The notes under the pieces are model-generated. The model worked only from the letters and a program-made list of their open reading frames with translations, was not told the DNA's origin and searched no databases. Positions 60,094-64,000 of a stretch of DNA of 64,000 bases are shown one piece after another. The translations under genes were made by a program, and so were the position numbers. The first letter of the stretch is position 1; each line of letters opens with the position of its first letter. The DNA is from Achromobacter spanius (GTDB taxonomy: Bacteria > Pseudomonadota > Gammaproteobacteria > Burkholderiales > Burkholderiaceae_B): assembly GCF_003994415.1 (NCBI RefSeq), contig NZ_CP034689.1:1116001-1180000 (forward strand), in the 5' to 3' direction.

Positions 60094-62052
60094 ATGAGCG
60101 GTCCGTTGATCGCGCTGTCCGGGGTGCGCCGCGAGTTTCCCGCGGGCGACCAGACCATTGCCGTCCTGAAAGACGTCAACCTGACCATCGAGGCCGGCGA
60201 AATGGTCGCCATCGTGGGCGCGTCCGGTTCGGGCAAGTCCACGCTGATGAACATCCTGGGCTGCCTGGACCGCCCGACCCGGGGCGACTACCGCGTCGAC
60301 GGCCGCAGCACGGGCGAGCTGGACCCGGACGAACTGGCCGAACTGCGCCGCGAACATTTCGGCTTTATCTTCCAGCGCTATCACCTGCTGTCCGACCTGA
60401 GCGCGCAGGGCAACGTCGAAATGCCCGCCGTCTACGCCGGCAAGCGCCGCGAGGCGCGCATCGACCGCGCCGACCAACTGCTGGAACGGCTGGGCCTGGG
60501 CGACCGCTCGGAACACCGCCCCGGCCAGTTGTCCGGCGGCCAGCAGCAGCGCGTGAGCATCGCGCGCGCGCTGATGAACGGCGGCGACATCATCCTGGCC
60601 GATGAACCCACCGGCGCGCTGGACACGCACACCGGCCAGGAAGTGCTGCGCATTCTGGAAGAGCTGAACGCCGCCGGGCACACCATCATCATCGTCACGC
60701 ACGACATGAACGTGGCGCGCCACGCGCAACGCATCATCGAGATCAGCGACGGCGAGATCGTGGCGGACAAGCGCAACCCCGACGCCCCACACCGGGACGC
60801 CGCGCGCGACGCACCGCCCGAATTGCCCAGGCGGCCCGCCTGGCAGTCGTACCTGGACCGCTGCGGCGAAGCCTTGCGCATGGCGCTGCTGTCCATGAAC
60901 GCGCACCGGCTGCGCACGTCGCTGACCATGCTGGGCATCATCATCGGCATTGCCGCCGTGGTGTCGGTGGTGGCGCTGGGCGAGGGCTCGCGGCGCAAGA
61001 TCCTGGAAGACATCAGCGCCATCGGCACCAATACGGTGGAGGTCTTTCCCGGCAAGGATTTCGGCGACGAAAAGGCCGTGAATATCCGCACGCTGGTCGC
61101 GGCCGACGCCGACGCCTTGGCGCGCGAACCCTATGTGGACAGCGTCACGCCGGAAGTGGCCACCAGCAACACGCTGCGCTATCGCAACGTGTCGGTCAAC
61201 GGATCCATACAGGGCGTGGGCGAACAGTACTTTCGCGTGCGCGCCATCAAGCTGGCGCAGGGCAAGTTCTTCGACGAAACCAGCGTCGTGCGCCGGGCGC
61301 AAGAGGTGGTGATCGACGACGGCACGCAGCGGGCGCTGTTCGGCTCGCACACGGAGCCCATCGGGCAGGTCATCTTCCTGGGCTCCATGCCGGCGCGCGT
61401 GATCGGGGTGACCGCCAAGAAGGACTCGGTGTTCGGCAACAACGAGTCCCTGAACGTCTGGATTCCCTACACCACGGCCTTGTCGCGCGTGCTGGGCCAG
61501 CAGCACCTGAAGAGCATCACGGTGCGTGTCAGCGACGCCACGCCGCCCGTCGCCGCCGAAAAGGCCATCGAGCGCGTGTTGATGCGCCGCCACGTGGTGA
61601 AGGATTTCTTCGTGTTCAACACGGACGCCATCCGCAAGACCATCGAACGCACCACCGCCACCATGACGCTGCTGGTGTCGCTGATTGCCTTGATCTCGCT
61701 GATGGTGGGCGGCATCGGCGTCATGAACATCATGCTGGTGTCGGTCACCGAGCGCACCCGGGAAATCGGCGTGCGGATGGCGGTGGGCGCGCGGCGCAGC
61801 GACATCATGCAGCAGTTTCTGATTGAAGCCGTGCTGGTCTGCCTGATCGGCGGGGCGCTGGGCATCATTCTGTCGCTGGCCCTGGGCGTGCTGGTGTCCA
61901 AGGCCACGGGCGGCTCGTTCCAGATGATTTATTCCACGGCATCGATGGTGGCGGCATTTACGTGCTCGACGCTGATCGGTGTGCTTTTTGGCTATTTGCC
62001 GGCGCGCAACGCAGCGCGCCTGGATCCCGTCGAGGCGCTGGCCCGGGAATGA
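60094..62052 (+). CDS. macB: MacB-type ABC transporter, ATPase-permease fusion, 652 aa
   Basis: The N-terminal ABC domain has Walker A VGASGSGKSTLMNIL (residues about 38-52), the Q-loop, signature GQLSGGQQQRVSIARAL and Walker B DIILADEPTGALD. A first membrane segment follows near residue 285 (LTMLGIIIGIAAVVSVVALGEGSRR), then the large periplasmic domain and three C-terminal segments (LMVGGIGVMNIMLVSVTERTREIGVRMAVGARR). It exports macrolides, peptides or heme-like compounds with MacA. It overlaps the next gene by 4 bases. Confidence 0.96.
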   Translation: MSGPLIALSGVRREFPAGDQTIAVLKDVNLTIEAGEMVAIVGASGSGKSTLMNILGCLDRPTRGDYRVDGRSTGELDPDELAELRREHFGFIFQRYHLLSDLSAQGNVEMPAVYAGKRREARIDRADQLLERLGLGDRSEHRPGQLSGGQQQRVSIARALMNGGDIILADEPTGALDTHTGQEVLRILEELNAAGHTIIIVTHDMNVARHAQRIIEISDGEIVADKRNPDAPHRDAARDAPPELPRRPAWQSYLDRCGEALRMALLSMNAHRLRTSLTMLGIIIGIAAVVSVVALGEGSRRKILEDISAIGTNTVEVFPGKDFGDEKAVNIRTLVAADADALAREPYVDSVTPEVATSNTLRYRNVSVNGSIQGVGEQYFRVRAIKLAQGKFFDETSVVRRAQEVVIDDGTQRALFGSHTEPIGQVIFLGSMPARVIGVTAKKDSVFGNNESLNVWIPYTTALSRVLGQQHLKSITVRVSDATPPVAAEKAIERVLMRRHVVKDFFVFNTDAIRKTIERTTATMTLLVSLIALISLMVGGIGVMNIMLVSVTERTREIGVRMAVGARRSDIMQQFLIEAVLVCLIGGALGIILSLALGVLVSKATGGSFQMIYSTASMVAAFTCSTLIGVLFGYLPARNAARLDPVEALARE

Positions 62053-63473
62053 GGACGATGAAAGCGGTTTCCCTGAAATGCAAACCTGTCGTGCGGACGT
62101 TGGCGCTGGCTCTGCCTTTGGTGCTGGCCGGCTGCGGCAGCTTGCTGCGCACCGACTATGAACCGCCGCTGACCCAGACGCCCGCCGCCTGGACCTACGG
62201 TGGAGCGGCAGACGGACAAGCCGGTGCCCAAGTCCCCCTGGCTGACGGCGGTGCGTGGTGGCGCAATTTCAACGACCCGGTGTTGAACGGCCTGGTCGAT
62301 GCCGTCCTGGCGCGCAATAACGATCTGGCCGCAGCCGCCATCCGCGTGCGCCGCGCGCAATACCAGGCGGGCCTGACCGAAGACAAGCTGATCCCGCAGT
62401 TGGGCGGCGACGCCAACGTGACGCGCAACCGCAACCTGTATGGCGACCGGGCCATCACGCGCGCCAACCAGGCGCAACTGACCGTCAGCTACGAAGTGGA
62501 CCTGTGGGGCAAGCTGTCGCGCCAGCGCGATGCGGCGCAATGGGAAGCGCTGGCCACCGAGCAAGACCGCCAGTCCGCCGCCTTGTCGCTGGTGGCCACC
62601 ACCGCCACGCTGTATTGGCAGACGGCCTTCATCAACCAGCGCATTGCCAGCAGCGAGGAAAGCATCGCCTACGCGCGCCGCACGCAAGACCTGGTGCGCG
62701 CGCAATACGCGGCGGGCGGCGCGTCGGCGCTGGAACTGGCCGAAGCCGAGCAGACCGTGGCCAGCCAGCAGGCAGCGCACACCCTGCTGGTGCAGCAGCG
62801 CGTGGAATACACCAATGCGTTGACGATTCTGTTCGACGGCCCGCCCGACCGCAGCATGGCCAACCCGCCCAGCTTGCCGCAGTATCCGCTGCCCGAGGCG
62901 CGCGCGGGCGTGCCCGCGGACCTGCTGAGCCGTCGCCCCGACCTGCGCGCCACCGAGCTGCGCCTGCGCGAGGCGCTGGCTACCGTGGATGCCACCCGCG
63001 CCAGCTTCTACCCGCCGGTGACGCTGACGGGTGCGGTGGGCAGCGCCAGCCCCACGCTGTCGAACATGCTGCAAAACCCCATCGCCACGCTGGGCGTAGG
63101 TCTGACGCTGCCGTTCCTGCAATGGAACCAGATGCAGTTGAACATCAAGATCTCGAAGGCGGATTACGAAGAGCGTGTGGTCAATTTCCGGCAGGCGCTG
63201 TATCAGGCCATGGCCGATGTGGAAAATGCGCTGTCGAATCGAACCCAGCTGGCCTTGCAGGCCGAGCAGCTTGCGCGGTCGCTGCGCGCGGCGCGCGAGG
63301 CCGAGCGCCTGTACGAGGTTCGGTATCGGGCGGGGGCGGTGTCGTTGAAAGACTGGCTGGACGCGCAGGAAAAACGGCGCACGGCCGAGATTGCCCGCGA
63401 TGAGAACGGCCTGAACCGCCTGGTGAACCAGGTGACGGTGTACCAGGCGTTGGGCGGGGACGATGCGGTCTGA
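62049..63473 (+). CDS. Outer membrane efflux lipoprotein (NodT/OprM family), 474 aa
   Basis: A lipoprotein signal is present: PVVRTLALALPLVLAGCGSLL with the lipobox L-A-G-C. It is followed by the OMF family start (DYEPPLTQTPAAW) and two repeated coiled-coil halves (LVDAVLARNNDLAAAAIRVRRAQ; DLLSRRPDLRATELRLREALA). It forms the outer-membrane channel of the macAB pump. The ATG at 62049 overlaps the macB stop (ATGA); 62058 is an alternative. Confidence 0.94.
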   Translation: MRTMKAVSLKCKPVVRTLALALPLVLAGCGSLLRTDYEPPLTQTPAAWTYGGAADGQAGAQVPLADGGAWWRNFNDPVLNGLVDAVLARNNDLAAAAIRVRRAQYQAGLTEDKLIPQLGGDANVTRNRNLYGDRAITRANQAQLTVSYEVDLWGKLSRQRDAAQWEALATEQDRQSAALSLVATTATLYWQTAFINQRIASSEESIAYARRTQDLVRAQYAAGGASALELAEAEQTVASQQAAHTLLVQQRVEYTNALTILFDGPPDRSMANPPSLPQYPLPEARAGVPADLLSRRPDLRATELRLREALATVDATRASFYPPVTLTGAVGSASPTLSNMLQNPIATLGVGLTLPFLQWNQMQLNIKISKADYEERVVNFRQALYQAMADVENALSNRTQLALQAEQLARSLRAAREAERLYEVRYRAGAVSLKDWLDAQEKRRTAEIARDENGLNRLVNQVTVYQALGGDDAV

Positions 63474-63521
63474 GGCTGGAGTTGAAGTTACAAGCTTGAT
63501 GCCTGCCCTAAAATAGCCGCC

Positions 63522-64000
63522 ATGAACTCGCCCGACCACCCAGCCCCCTCCGCCGATCTGGACCGCCGTTTCGGCGGTCTGTCCCGTTTATATGGCCCCC
63601 AGGCGCCCGCCCGCCTGCAAAGCGCGCACGTTGCCGTGGTGGGCCTGGGCGGCGTGGGGTCCTGGACGGTCGAAGCCCTGGTGCGATGCGGCGTGGGCGC
63701 GTTGACGCTGATCGACCTGGACCACATTGCCGAATCCAACGTCAACCGTCAGATCCATGCACTGACGTCCACGCTGGGGCAGTCCAAGGTTGATGCCATG
63801 GCCGAGCGGGTGTTGGAGATCAACCCCGAATGCCGCCTGACGCGCATTGACGACTTTGTGTCGCCCGAGAACGTGGCCGAGGTCTTGCCGGGGCCGTACA
63901 CCGTCATCATCGATTGCACCGACCAGGCCTCGGCCAAGATCGCCATGATTCTGCATGCGCGCGCGCTGGGCGTACCCATGCTGCTGTGCGGCGGCGCGGG
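63522..64000 (+). CDS. tcdA: tRNA threonylcarbamoyladenosine dehydratase (ThiF/E1 family), 5' part, cut by window edge
   Basis: The translation from 63522 begins MNSPDHPAPSADLDRRFGGLSRLYG, with the adenylate-binding motif VAVVGLGGVGSWTVEAL and the LTLIDLDHIAESNVNRQIHAL segment, matching TcdA/CsdL, which converts t6A in tRNA to its cyclic form. About 159 codons are present; the 3' part is beyond the window. TAAAAT at 63509-63514 is a possible -10 element. Confidence 0.93.
   Translation, partial: MNSPDHPAPSADLDRRFGGLSRLYGPQAPARLQSAHVAVVGLGGVGSWTVEALVRCGVGALTLIDLDHIAESNVNRQIHALTSTLGQSKVDAMAERVLEINPECRLTRIDDFVSPENVAEVLPGPYTVIIDCTDQASAKIAMILHARALGVPMLLCGGA

Noticed and set aside
61992..63539. 515-codon open frame antisense to the outer membrane efflux gene
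   Set aside because: Composition is that of a reverse-complement shadow and the sense gene is unambiguous.

Overview
The window is a high-GC betaproteobacterial chromosome segment, most likely from Alcaligenaceae (Achromobacter or Bordetella type). Signs are the dense coding, several solo tripartite-tricarboxylate (Bug-type) substrate-binding proteins, many LysR-regulated CoA-ester catabolic operons, and the conserved core block folK-pcnB-HAD-hda / purM / miaA-mutL. I see no rRNA, tRNA, CRISPR array or insertion sequence.

Layout: 1-475 is the start of glyQ (cut by the window edge). 755-3215 holds a crotonase and an iron-sulfur class I fumarase. 3578-8908 is a CoA-transferase / MaoC hydratase / SDR operon (a split form of the multifunctional beta-oxidation enzyme type 2), with a divergent LysR gene and a Bug receptor. 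9065-15645 is an orphan type VI secretion island: vgrG, a Tle3-type lipase effector, and a Tla3/DUF2875 partner. No recognisable immunity gene is present. 15661-24227 is a pair of divergent operons for degrading an unidentified acyl-CoA: DUF35 protein, cysteine-less thiolase-like protein, acyl-CoA ligase, Bug receptor and nitronate monooxygenase on one side; two acyl-CoA dehydrogenases (the second frameshifted) and a crotonase on the other. 24267-29067 is a LysR gene divergent from a four-gene operon (MaoC-type hydratase, family III CoA-transferase, CitE-type lyase, PfkB kinase). The first three resemble the itaconate/mesaconate to acetyl-CoA plus pyruvate route.

29377-41483 is mostly housekeeping: folK, pcnB, a HAD phosphatase, hda, purM, miaA, mutL, a DedA protein, amiC, tsaE (3' end frameshifted in a C8 tract) and fumC, the iron-free class II fumarase. 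41569-53300 mixes transport and catabolism: AEC carrier, Bug receptor, LysR/ggt pair, APC permease, and a LysR-controlled module of AidB-like dehydrogenase, Bug receptor and CoA-transferase. 53324-58540 holds purU, an LhgO-like oxidase with an overlapping flavin reductase, pdxH, a ChaC-type cyclotransferase and an MFS transporter. 58905-63473 is a complete MacA-MacB-outer membrane factor efflux operon, and tcdA runs off the right edge.

The most unusual structure is a family of about ten dispersed ~67-bp palindromic elements at gene 3' ends. In four cases the flanking gene's stop codon lies inside the element end. Two sites carry inverted element pairs joined by a related linker, like a BIME. 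Other points for follow-up are a 12-nt tandem repeat that supplies repeated in-frame stops, two C-tract frameshifts, the Tle3 island without Tli3, the cysteine-less thiolase/DUF35 pair, and a possible Fur site upstream of fumC.
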